Source of the DNA: Lates calcarifer
Lineage: Eukaryota; Chordata; Actinopteri; Centropomidae
Assembly (NCBI RefSeq): GCF_001640805.2
Contig: NC_066833.1
Location: 11,723,344 to 11,787,343, forward strand
Length of the DNA stretch: 64,000 nt
Reading direction: 5' to 3'
The notes under the pieces: model-generated
Told to the model about the DNA's origin: nothing
What the model saw: only the letters and a program-made list of their open reading frames with translations
The model's database searches: none
Shown: positions 55,701 through 64,000 of the stretch, piece by piece
How the letters are laid out: each line of letters starts with the position of its first letter
Numbering within the stretch: the stretch's first letter is position 1
Made by a program: the position numbers and the translations under genes

Positions 55701-58700
55701 CATTAGTTCAAAGTGTATATATAATTGGACCTGCTCTCTCAAGTCATCATCCTTTGCTTTCTTTCTATTTTCCTCTCTGTCTCTAATCATGCTGGCTAGG
55801 TCCTTCAAGGTCCTTAATGACAGTGACAAAACTTGTCACTCAGTCCAAGAAAAGAAGAGTTGGACAAGGATGAAAGAGACAAAAAGAGGAAGGAGGGCAG
55901 GTGAGAAGTGTAGTCTTTTCTCTTGCTTACCTTTGTGAAAAACACAGAACAGAACAGAAATGGAATAAAGGAAAACTTGGGAGGTGTGACAAACAGTCTG
56001 ATGTTATATCATCATATTTTCTCCAACAACTTTTTACCGAGAGGGTTTTCAGCCACTCTTGCATGTTTTCAATACTTTGATTTTGAGACATCCATATACT
56101 AACACTGAGCAACAGTTGCCACATTAAACAGCTGCTATTCTCAAGTGAAGATGCTCTGGTGATGAGTGAGGTGTCCACAGGCTGCATACTGTAGGTATAG
56201 TACACGTTTGAAGACAGTGACATTCCAGCAAAGCTTCACATTGCAAATCATAAGAGACATTTCCATATGGGGAGGATGGGCTTTGTAGTGGCTGCAATGT
56301 GAGTGAGTGTGAGCAGGTTACCTGAAGTTGGCGACTTGCTTCTCTCCATGTCAATGGACTGCTGGTTGTCAGAGAGTTCAGTAAGACCTGTTGCAGACAA
56401 CGGCAGCCAAGAGGAAGAAGAAGTAGAAGGGGCACAGTCCATCAGATTATTTCGGTCACACAGACTTAACAGAAGTCAGCTCAATTGATGTCAGCCACAC
56501 AGAGCCCCAAGAAAGAGAACAGTTTATCAGCAATGCTTATCATCTCTGATAAGTTGCATAGCTATTTCCCAATATTTTATTATTATTTCTGAACATATGA
56601 TATTATGGGGATCAAGGCCTTTACTAGTATTGACATTTGCTCTTTGCCTCGGATTTTGCCTCGGATTTTGTAGAATCCATTTTGTCCTCTGGGAGCAGGG
56701 TGACTGACTCCTGATGTGACTGGCACTACTCTCTATCCAATAAATGTATTTACCAGATTTTACTTTGAATTTCTCACCAGCTGGCAATGTCAACATTCCC
56801 ATGATAAGTAGTGCAAATCTCATGATAAAGTGGCATACACGATCAAAATATAAAACACAACAAACATCAAATCTGATCATGCACCAAGCACAGGCCATAA
56901 TGAGAAGTCACACCTACTCTTAAAAGGAAAAAAAAATTACAAATGTGGGGTGTTTAAGCTGTGTTCATTATGGCTTCCATTAACTGCCTCACTGAGTCGT
57001 CACAGTTCAAAAAATTTTGATTTATTTAATTATTTCTCCTCAGTCAAAGTTTCCAGTAAAACTTTGCACATTTTCCTTCAATCATTTACACAGACCTCAC
57101 ATATCACTGGAAGCATTAAAAGAACCTCTCATTAAACCTTTACTGAAGAATAAAAGGAAGAATTCCTTTGTAATCACTCACTCAAAATACACATGGTAGC
57201 TTCACTAGGCCCAGTGGATGAACAAGGCTTTATTCACCCCACTAACTATACTTCAGTTGAAATATACATCACATGGATCATATAATATTTATAACTGCCC
57301 TTACTTAACAGACTCAAAGGAGTGGCTCTCTTTCTGCAAAGGACAAACTGCTGGACATGACTGGAATAGGCCGGTTTTATTTTAAATGGAAAAATACAGA
57401 TACGAGATAAGACCATTAACAACCACTTTCATTCCAATTATCTCGTTGGTTTGTTCCTTTGCTTTTAGTCCACATTATTCCTTCCAATGTCTATGGCAAC
57501 CATCTCTATCAGCGCTGGCTTTTGTCCTCGTATGTTCCACCAAAACACTGTCCCATCCCCCATCCCTCCCGCACACACACACACACACACACACACAGCC
57601 CCCCAGCCTTTAGGAAGGCCTCACTTACTCTGGTAGGATGTACGGATCCTTTTCTTTGAATCTGAATAAAAGTTAGACAGGCCACGCATGCAAAACTCTG
57701 TCAGGCAGGCCCACATGCCCACACCAGCAGCCACAGAGTCACCAAAAGGTGGGAGGAGGGGGACGGGGAGAGAGGGAGCGGTGGAAAGAACGGAGGGTAG
57801 AAATAAAGTGTGAGGGGTGTAGTTAGGTAGAGATTTAGGGCAAGGAGAGATGAGAGGAGAAAAAGAAGAGAGGTGAAACAGAGGGTAAAAAGAAGAGAAA
57901 GAAAAGAAGAGAGAGGGTTTACAGTGGAAAGAATGTTAAGTAAGAGAGGAAGAATGGATGGGTATTTTAGGATGTAAGGAAGGGAGGGGAGGAAAAAGGA
58001 GGGAAGGGGGAGAGAGAAGAACACACAGGCTTAGAGTGGAAAAGAAAGTGAGAGCAAGCAGCAACTGCGTTAGTGTCAGGGGCGGACAGACAAGAAATAC
58101 CCACTAGTTCTGCAAACCCTGGAGACGCTGATGTGATTGGTCATTTACACAAGAAGTAAACTATTGTGTTAGCAGGGAACATATCAATACTTACAAAGCA
58201 GTATCAAAATAATTTGCATGTTGCATCAAATAATTGGCTTACATTTCATTTTGCTCACAGACCTGCTATCCTAATATGTGCAGGTTGGTCTTAATAATGT
58301 ATTTACTACTAGAGAAACGCACCTAAAATGATAAATAATTAAGCATCATTGAAATGAGTATACTGCATTTGACTGACATGTATAGATACAATACATACAC
58401 ATATGTGTGGTGATAACAGCTAAAAATGTTGTGTGAAGGATAGAAAACTACTCTCACAAGTTGGAACATTACAGAAAGAGAAGAGTCAAGACAGTTAAGA
58501 GGTGCTGTATACTAGGTCATCTAAAAAAATAGAATATTGTGAAAAAGTTCATTTTGGTTCATAATTTAATCTTAAAAAATACACTGTCATATATTTTGCA
58601 TTCATTACACATAAAGTGGCATATTTCAAGCCTTTTTTGTTTTAATTTTGATCAGTATGGCCTATAGCTCAAGAAAATCAGAAATCCAGTATCTCAGATT

Positions 58701-61700
58701 ATAAGACTATTTTCTAAGATCAAACAGAAAAGGATGTAGAATTTAGAAATGTCCAACCTTTGACAAGTACGTTAATTTATACACTCAATACTTGATTCTG
58801 GCTCCTTTACCATGAATTACTACATCAGTGCAGCAGATCATGGAAGCAATCAGCTTGTGGCACTGCTGAGATGTCATTGAAGCCCAGGCTGCTTTGATGG
58901 TGGCCCTCAGCTCATCTGCATTGCTGGGTGGGCTGTTTCTCATCTTCCTCTTGACAATACCCCATAGATTCTCTATGGGGTTCAGATCTGGAGAGTTGGC
59001 TGACCAATCAAACACAGTGATATCATGGTCAGCAAACCATGTGGTAGTAGTTTTGGCACTGTGGGCAGGTGCTAGGTCCTGCTGGAAAATGAAATCGGTA
59101 TCTTCATAAAGCTTGGCAGCAGATGGAAGCATTGAGTGCTCTAAAATCTCCTGGTGGACGACTGTGTTGACTTTGAACTTAATAAAACGCAGTGGACCAA
59201 CACCAGCAGATGACATGGCATCCCAAACCATCACAGACTCCGGAAACTTTACATTGGTCTTCAAACACATTGGATTTTGTGCCTCTCCACTCTTCTTCCA
59301 TGATGGTTTCCAAATGAACTGCAAAATTTACTTTCATCTGAAAAGAGCTTGGGACCACTGAGCAACAGTCCAGTTGTTTTTCTCCTTAGCCCGGGTAAGA
59401 TGGTTCTGACGTTGTCTCTGGTTCAGGAGTGGTTTGATTCATTCTCCCAACAACCAGCCTTTTCAGCAATATGGCTCCTGTGGCTTACCCTCGTTCTGGA
59501 AAGGTGATGATCATTTATACTGGAATAGTAATTTACTCAAACTTTAAATGAAATATTCTTATAATCTGAGCTACTGGATTTTTGATTTTTATGAGCTATA
59601 AGCCATGATCAAAATTAAAACAAAAAAGGCTTGACTTAAATGTAATGAATATAAAATATATGACAGTTTACCTTCTTGAATAAAATTACAAATGAAAATG
59701 AACTTGTTCACGATATTGAAAATTTTTTGAGATGCACTAGTATTTCACTCAGTCTTGTGTGTGGTGGCTCAGAGTGTGGTTTTAAGTTTTGTCTTCAGCA
59801 GTTTGTTAACTCCAGCATAGCAAATATTTGAGATCATAACACCACTGCCTGGAGTACAGAAAGAGGGCACAGTTGCTCATATTAAATTTTTCCTGCACTC
59901 TCAGAATTGATTTAAAGACCCAACTAAGAAAGACTTTTACAAAAGAGGGAGTTGGGAACAGTAAGTGCAGTGGTAGCCAATGAAAATGCTTATGCAACAG
60001 CGAATGAAACGAGTTAGCTCTAAAGCCCAAAGCCATCCCTCCATCAAACATGATATCCCCCCTTCACACAAATCCTAAGTACCTGTAGAGTATTTTCAGC
60101 TCCACTTGTGGGAATTACATAATAAAAAAAATCTCAGTACTTTAAATTGCTTAAAGAACCTAAAATATTAAACCACTGGAGCTGCTATGGCCTCAAACCA
60201 AAAGGTCAGTTTGGGGTCAAATTATAAAGTGCAGCTTGTACTGTACACAATAATTTCTGTATGGTGGAGTTGAATGTCTTAACAGTGTGCAAATATAAAT
60301 AAGAGGCTGCCTTCAGAGACCATCACCAGCCAAGATCAGAAGCAGAGGAAAGGGAGGCAGGGGTTAGGAAGTACAACAAAACCTCTGTGGCTTTTGACTA
60401 CAGATATTTGCATATCAAGCACGACTAAAAACAGAAAGGACAGAGAAATCAAATGGTAACATGCATAATAATGATGTGGAATGACACACAGCCTGTTAAC
60501 ATGCACTTAACATCATATAGTGCAGATCTGTGACAGGCATTGTCAGATGGACAAGTGTTTTTGTCTTTATATGTTATTGTGTGACAGAAAAAGAGCAAAG
60601 AGATAGGAGATTTGGAGCTGGACTGATGCAGGATTTTGAACCCTGATACAAATACCTCTATTCTTAGATTGTTGTTGGACTGTATTTGGGATTACAGTTG
60701 ATTTTGTGCCAGTAGCCAATATCTCTTAAAATTACCCTTTTGTGTTAACTTTGGCCTATGTACTTTTTGTTTTTTACTCTGTTCAAAGTAAATATTCTGC
60801 ATTTCAAAGTTCACTATGCAAAAAGAAAAGATGTATTACTGGCAAAATATACTCCTGTATCAAAAGTAAAAAGATATGCAGAGAGGCCTCTTTCAGAGTT
60901 TTATATTATCATATATTTTACATTGCATAAGAAGAGAGGAAAGGGTATTCACTTCCCTGATTCAAAATCAATAAATACTATCAGAAAAATGTGCCTCAAT
61001 TTAACATGGAGCATCAGAATAGCCAATCATTTTAACATTATAGGTGTTGGAGATAAAGCTCATCTAAACCACCTTATACTGTTTATTTAATTAGCCAGTC
61101 AGCCAGTCAAATTAACTATAAAAATGCATCATATTTTATAAGCCCTTTATTTTTAGAATCATATTTTTTGTATGTAAAAAAATGCATATAATCTGCAAAG
61201 TAACACATTTCTATAATGTCAGATAAATGTAATAGGAGTATAAGTGTAAGTAGAACTTCACAGAAAACAATATTAATATATAATATTCAACAGTTTTGAG
61301 GAAAATTGTCAGTAAGTGCTGCACTTGAGTAACTGTTCTTGGTAACTTTACACCAACTTTGTTAAGGGCTTAAGTGGTATTGATCAATTATCTAGGGAAT
61401 ATAATTAAACCACCTTCATCACTTATTTCAAATCAATCATGTAGGATAGGTCAGACCTGCCTATTTGAGCAGTTGAGCCTAACAGAGAAGCAGAGATACA
61501 GTGGGAGGAGACAGAAGAAAAGGAGGAATAAACACCAGCAGAGACTAAATGGAGAGTGGACAGGAGCATAGAAAATAGACTGGACTGCAAGAAACAGTAG
61601 TCTGGATGTAATTTTGGCACCTTTTTTGCATGGATGCACAGTAAGTATTAGTTGTGTATGCGCATGTGTGTGGCAGGATCCCACAGGTGTGTGTGTGTGT

Positions 61701-63838
61701 GTGTGTGTGTTACCTGAGGTGGACTGTCTGTTCCTGCGTGGGGAGCGGGTAAGGCGCTGGTAGGGATCGGCAGGTCCGTATAGATCCAGTGTCGACATAC
61801 ACAACAGAATGGTTTTCTGCAAGTAGTCCACCACCGCTAGGCCATTACAGTTCCCAAATGCCAAACTGGGCACACACAAACACAGCAAGGAGGCACATAC
61901 ACAGACACACACAGACACACATACACAATGCATTTACATGGAGGAGAAAGACATTTGCACTGTTGGCAGATTTATTTCACCAGGTTATTCTCACTGACAT
62001 TAAAGGTGCAACATGTAGCACCATCAAACACTGTCAAATTAACTGTGACATTTTACTGTAATTACTTTACCTCACATTGAGTGTCTTTATCTCACACTGC
62101 TAGTGCTACTTTTCTTCAATATTAATACCAGATTTCCAATAAGCCACACTGCCACCTGCTTCCCCTGTCTGCTCTAGAGCCTCTGGCTTAACTGATCAAA
62201 AGAAACTTGTTGGCAGTAATTTCTGTGTTTGTCTGAGTGCAAAAGATGTTTCAATTGATTTAGAATTAGACAATATTCACAGCAAATGACTCTATCATTG
62301 GCCTAGCAATCAGAAAAATAAATAAATAACCAAATAAATAAAAAAAAATAATAATAAGTTCAGCAAAAACATGAATGTCTCCCAAATTTATGCTGCCCAA
62401 TCTGTCACGGCTCTCTCTGGTTCAGGCTGTGACAACAGCATCAACAGTGTTGTCTCCAATTTGGAAATTGTACCAACTGAATAGACAGGGCTTTTTGTTA
62501 TGTACTCTATGTAAACAACAATTAAGATGATTGAAAACACATCGCTCAGAATGCACTAGAAAACTACAGAGTATAGAGGTAACACTGGGCAAACCCTGCT
62601 CCCTTTTTATCATTTCTGTATAAGAAAGATTTAAACGTAGCGTGAGCCTGACAACACAAACAGCAAAGGTCAAATTACCAGGAAACCACAACATTCATAG
62701 ATCAAAACTTCACTGCTGCCAAAAATTGTCACAAAGAGCTCTTGTGTAATGTGTTTGTACCGTTACAATGTTATATTTCTTTTGTCTATTATATGCACTG
62801 TCACCACTTTAACAGATGTCGTGTGTGTGTGCGCACATGTGTGTGTGTGTGTATTTTCATACGGATGTGTGAGGGAGCAAGCAAAAAAGAAAACAAAATA
62901 AATCAATTTATGCAAAAATCCATTCAAGCTTTAGAGGAAAGAGTCAAATGATGGCCTTGACCGACAGGTTTTTAAAAAGAGCTGTGATTTTATTGGCTTC
63001 TGCTAACAGAGCCTCTATACACAGCAATATCATACAAGTGGTCTTAAATCAATGAGCACAAGAAGTCAATCAATTTCTCTTCAACAAAGACAGAACTATA
63101 TATATATTTTTTGTGTTTAAAGGTCAACCGTTACTCAAGTCACCATTGGTTACTTTTAAAGTATTAAAAACAGTATCTAAAACAATAGAAAGAAAACACA
63201 AGACAGAAAGTATCCATGCATTTTGATGGTCAACTGCTCTTCACATCGATACCACCCCGACTTTCACTCAGTTTATTCAGTGTTATTACTAAGGTGTCAT
63301 ACACACATACGTGCATGCTTTGTGTGTGTTTTAGCATCAGTGTATAAAATATCCTCTAAAGGTTTGAGTTTGAACCACTTTGTCTCTCAGGTATAATTTT
63401 GGTGCAGCTTCCACTGTCTGCTTCACTTCCAATAAGTCTGTGATGACAGCATTGCAAAGCTGAACAATGGTCAACTTATCATCGCACCATGATAATAATC
63501 AGAAGACATCAAGCTTTGTCCATAAACATCTCCAACCTATGACAAGGACTGCTGCCCTGAATGCTGACTACCAAGGATATGGAACTGATTAGTGCTATGG
63601 ATAATTTATGAAAATTGCCCAGTCCACATGCCTAATCTAGACAGACAAATAGTCACAGAGATGGATGGATAAAGGGGCTGACAGACAGACTGTCAAACAT
63701 CTGGTGACTTACAGGCCATAGGCAGAGTTGATGTCCAGGCTGGTGATCTGTTGTGGAGGTTCTCCATCTACCCACAGTAGCTGAATGACCAGCTCTGCCT
63801 GGTAGCCAGGGGGGACACGAACCACCCGGTCCTTCACT
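32125..63838 (-). CDS. stxbp5l: Syntaxin-binding protein 5-like (tomosyn-2), 3' half; gene continues past the right edge
   Basis: Eleven core exons on the minus strand: 63838-63713, 61865-61714, 57661-57629, 56387-56322, 43972-43793, 36518-36279, 35102-34739, 34205-34040, 33164-33053, 32795-32575 and 32166-32125, about 566 codons, all in phase. Three further in-frame candidate cassette exons are listed separately. Tomosyns bind syntaxin-1 and SNAP-25 and inhibit vesicle priming. Seen in order: a propeller part (VPPGYQAELVIQLLWVDGE, FGNCNGLAVVDYLQK), the variable linker (SDNQQSIDMERSKSPTS, GPGRPPFRKAQSAACMEIS, a Ser/Arg-rich SFSRSRSSSVSS), more propeller blades (CLWVGTSLGVVLL, VCSERQAKVF, NYLPLTDMRIARTFCFTN) and a VAMP-like R-SNARE motif with the zero-layer Arg in LDERGQRLGELEERT. 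The end is KCKDKKWYQF, with no membrane anchor. The RPPFRKAQSAACMEIS block matches tomosyn-2 rather than tomosyn-1. The donor after 33053 is GTGCGT, weak but compatible with phase. Confidence 0.94.
33470..33597 (+). mobile_element. possible 3' tail of a non-LTR retroelement or SINE
   Basis: An A/T-rich stretch leads into AATAAAGATAAAGATAATAA followed by repeated GATTCT. Tandem short-unit tails of this kind are typical of L2-like LINEs and their SINEs in fish. Only the tail is seen, with no reverse transcriptase. It lies in the intron upstream of the exon at 33164-33053. Confidence 0.35.
33989..34024. repeat. (CT)n(CA)n simple repeat
   Basis: CT-rich sequence passing into CA. It lies 15-50 nt past the donor of the stxbp5l exon ending at 34040. 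Confidence 0.85.
35103..36278 (-). other. stxbp5l intron, nothing recognised
   Basis: 1.2 kb between the exons at 36518-36279 and 35102-34739. The plus-strand open frame at 35450-35761 has no recognisable motif. No repeat of note. Confidence 0.6.
37562..37663 (-). CDS. stxbp5l: stxbp5l candidate cassette exon, 102 nt
   Basis: On the minus strand, an AG at 37665-37664 and a GTAAGG donor at 37561 bound 102 nt. The stretch reads open when inserted between the exons ending 43793 and starting 36518, with the same phase-1 boundaries. It would insert 34 residues, including YASRRAMLQQLHGVTMYSHD, right before the Ser/Arg-rich segment. The acceptor has a poor pyrimidine tract. A stronger-looking AG nearby would give 89 nt and break the frame. 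I do not remember a mammalian counterpart, so this exon is tentative. Confidence 0.45.
37736..37800. repeat. (AC)23 microsatellite with GC-interrupted tail
   Basis: A pure AC run to 37781 is followed by two AGCACACAC units. It lies about 70 nt upstream, in transcript sense, of the candidate 102-nt cassette exon. Confidence 0.95.
42000..42024. repeat. (AC)12 microsatellite
   Basis: An AC run in an stxbp5l intron, within a wider CA-rich stretch from 41925. Confidence 0.9.
43793..43972 (-). CDS. stxbp5l: stxbp5l linker exon, 180 nt, tomosyn-2 signature
   Basis: This core exon starts after a GTTACAG acceptor and ends before a GTGTGT donor. Its reading contains HVNGHCTSPTSQPCS, then GPGRPPFRKAQSAACMEISL and PVSHTE. 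These blocks match the linker of tomosyn-2 as I remember it and are absent from tomosyn-1, so this exon decides the paralogue. Both ends are phase 1. Confidence 0.92.
46701..46754 (-). CDS. stxbp5l: stxbp5l cassette exon, 54 nt
   Basis: A strong acceptor (TTTTGTTTCAG) and a GTACGG donor bound 54 nt that encode KGPGRKLSLPTDLKTDL. The RKLSLPTDLK motif is known from tomosyn linkers. The exon has phase-1 boundaries on both sides, so it can be used or skipped in frame between 56387-56322 and 43972-43793. Tomosyn genes are known to be alternatively spliced in this linker. Confidence 0.8.
46896..46916. repeat. poly(A) tract
   Basis: A run of about 21 A in an stxbp5l intron. No retroposed sequence was recognised beside it. 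Confidence 0.85.
49907..50011 (-). CDS. stxbp5l: stxbp5l candidate cassette exon, 105 nt
   Basis: An acceptor with a good pyrimidine tract (CTCCTATTCCAG) and a GTAAGA donor bound 105 nt with phase-1 boundaries. It encodes 35 residues including HYPTSLHNDPRILPEPVASL. The frame is open and matches the phase of both neighbours. No clear family match was recalled, so the call rests on splice signals, phase and open frame. Confidence 0.6.
50188..51351. mobile_element. hAT-family DNA transposon (1148 bp) with perfect 8-bp target duplications
   Basis: The element spans 50196-51343. Its terminal inverted repeats begin TAGGGATGC(T/A)CCGATACC on both ends, and both ends are rich in further GATAC words. 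It is flanked by identical 8-bp duplications, AATATAAC, at 50188-50195 and 51344-51351. An 8-bp duplication is the hallmark of hAT transposases. Inside, on the minus strand (about 51193-50600), are broken pieces of a ZBED/hAT transposase, including IAEALTQYIALDDQPFSVVD followed by GFRRLL, and a HVVLRDNVKNMIKAM segment. The transposase is truncated and frameshifted, so the copy cannot move itself. Confidence 0.93.
51409..51448. repeat. (CTA)n trinucleotide repeat
   Basis: About 12 CTA units with one interruption, just outside the hAT element. Confidence 0.9.
56322..56387 (-). CDS. stxbp5l: stxbp5l linker exon, 66 nt
   Basis: Bounded by a CTGCAACAG acceptor and a GTAACC donor, it encodes LTELSDNQQSIDMERSKSPT followed by S. 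This block belongs to tomosyn linkers. Phase 1 at both ends. Joined directly to 43972-43793 it gives the core form KSPTS-DHVNGH. Confidence 0.9.
57572..57597. repeat. (AC)13 microsatellite
   Basis: An AC run 30 nt past the donor side of the 33-nt microexon, so in the transcript a (GT)n tract closely follows that exon. Confidence 0.95.
57629..57661 (-). CDS. stxbp5l: stxbp5l microexon, 33 nt
   Basis: An acceptor (TTTTATTCAG) and a strong donor (GTAAGTG) bound 33 nt encoding SKKRIRTSYQ plus split codons. Both ends are phase 1 and join 61865-61714 to 56387-56322 in frame. A pyrimidine-rich tract of about 300 nt lies upstream in the transcript. Confidence 0.85.
57745..58053 (+). repeat. long purine-rich (GA) tract
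   Basis: About 310 bp on the plus strand are mostly G and A, with scattered pyrimidine interruptions. On the transcribed strand the tract is pyrimidine-rich and sits about 85-390 nt upstream of the 33-nt stxbp5l microexon. Confidence 0.85.
58513..59739 (-). mobile_element. Tc1/mariner element with about 200-bp inverted repeats and a decayed transposase
   Basis: The element runs from a TA at 58513-58514 to a TA at 59738-59739. Long inverted repeats match closely: a block ending GTTCATTTT, the CAAGCCTTTTTTGTTTTAAT block, and a block containing CAGATTATAAGA are present on both sides in opposite orientation. The minus strand carries transposase remnants: an open part at 59324-58785 and frameshifted upstream pieces to about 59480. 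Visible are TILPGL, LFSDESK (in another frame), FIFQQDLAPAHSAK and SPDLNPIENLWGIVKRKMR. The last two give the second D and the E of the DD34E triad. Frameshifts and stops make it non-autonomous. It lies in an stxbp5l intron. Confidence 0.95.
58785..59480 (-). pseudogene. Tc1-like transposase pseudogene
   Basis: The longest open stretch is 179 codons (59324-58785), covering the part from shortly after LFSDESK to the end GARIKY. It contains VMVWDAMSSAGVGPLRFIK, QQDLAPAHSAK and DLNPIENLWG. Upstream pieces are in other frames, so at least two frameshifts separate it from a working gene. The N-terminal DNA-binding helices are largely missing. Confidence 0.93.
61687..61710. repeat. (GT)12 repeat abutting an stxbp5l donor site
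   Basis: The repeat begins within 5 nt of the 5' splice site of the exon ending at 61714. On the transcript it reads GTAA followed by (CA)n. Confidence 0.95.
61866..63712 (-). other. stxbp5l intron
   Basis: 1.85 kb of intron with a (GT)n repeat at 62819-62855 and short A/T-rich simple sequence near 62310-62360. No exon or transposon was recognised. Confidence 0.6.
62819..62855. repeat. interrupted (GT)n repeat
   Basis: A GT-rich run with GC and CA interruptions in an stxbp5l intron. Confidence 0.9.
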
Positions 63839-64000
63839 CTGAAAATACAATAGAGGAGATATAGCACATAGCAAGAAAGGCACTGAATACTTTACTTGTT
63901 TAGAAGCTTTTCAATTGTGTCATCAATCTCTTATAAAACACATTTGCTTCCATCATGAAAATTCACTGGAAAAGTGATTATCCACAACTAATGGCTAAAT
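63839..64000 (-). other. stxbp5l intron at the right edge
   Basis: It starts with the TATTTTCAG acceptor of the exon 63838-63713 and runs off the window. Upstream exons for the first propeller are not included. Confidence 0.7.

Larger units (their letters stand above)
43973..56321 (-). other. stxbp5l introns around the 54-nt and 105-nt cassettes
   Basis: 12.3 kb holding two cassette exons and one hAT element (listed separately). The purine-rich stretch at 44340-44520 and simple repeats at 45664-45735 (CA), 46896-46916 (A), 47871-47901 (GT), 51409-51448 (CTA) and 55083-55110 (CT) are the only other structure seen. Open frames such as 49001-49447 (minus) and 48426-48863 (minus) lack recognisable motifs. 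Confidence 0.5.
57662..61713 (-). other. stxbp5l intron holding a purine-rich tract and a Tc1 element
   Basis: 4 kb between the 33-nt microexon and the exon at 61865-61714. The purine-rich tract (57745-58053) and the Tc1 element (58515-59737) are listed separately. The rest is AT-rich, with no exon recognised. Confidence 0.55.

Overview
The window is vertebrate nuclear DNA, almost certainly from a teleost fish. Genes are split by GT-AG introns of about 80 bp to 10 kb. Intergenic and intronic DNA is AT-rich, littered with (CA)n microsatellites, and carries a fish-type Tc1 element and a hAT element. There are no operons, CRISPR arrays or other prokaryotic features. I rebuilt the genes by hand from splice sites, reading phase and remembered vertebrate proteins; no search was run.

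All five genes lie on the minus strand, head to tail. From low to high coordinate: (1) the first coding exon of a Ral GTPase, best matched to ralb, at 399-512, with a probable 5' non-coding exon and CpG-enriched promoter zone near 10.1-10.7 kb; (2) nepro, 9 coding exons, 15894-18700, 483 aa; (3) tex30, 5 coding exons, 19217-20952, with intact splice sites but two single-base insertions that break the frame; (4) poglut2 (kdelc1), 10 coding exons, 21375-28016, 505 aa, ending in KDEL; (5) the 3' half of stxbp5l (tomosyn-2), 32125-63838, continuing past the right edge. Exon phases agree across nepro, poglut2 and stxbp5l.

nepro, tex30 and poglut2 form a compact block with only 517 and 422 bp between coding regions. 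ralb and stxbp5l have introns of many kb. The stxbp5l part holds the linker between the second-propeller blades and the C-terminal R-SNARE motif. This linker is encoded by short exons that all have phase-1 boundaries, including three likely cassette exons (102, 54 and 105 nt) and a 33-nt microexon, so they can be skipped or included without changing frame.

The genes do not form one pathway. ralb and stxbp5l both bear on vesicle exocytosis, poglut2 glucosylates EGF repeats in the ER, nepro is a nucleolar and RNA-processing factor, and tex30 is a predicted alpha/beta hydrolase. The most interesting points are the tex30 lesions, the symmetric cassette cluster in stxbp5l, a hAT element with perfect 8-bp target duplications next to one cassette, a perfect 24-bp-arm palindrome in poglut2 intron 1, and an (AT)22 hairpin in the presumed stxbp5l 3' UTR.
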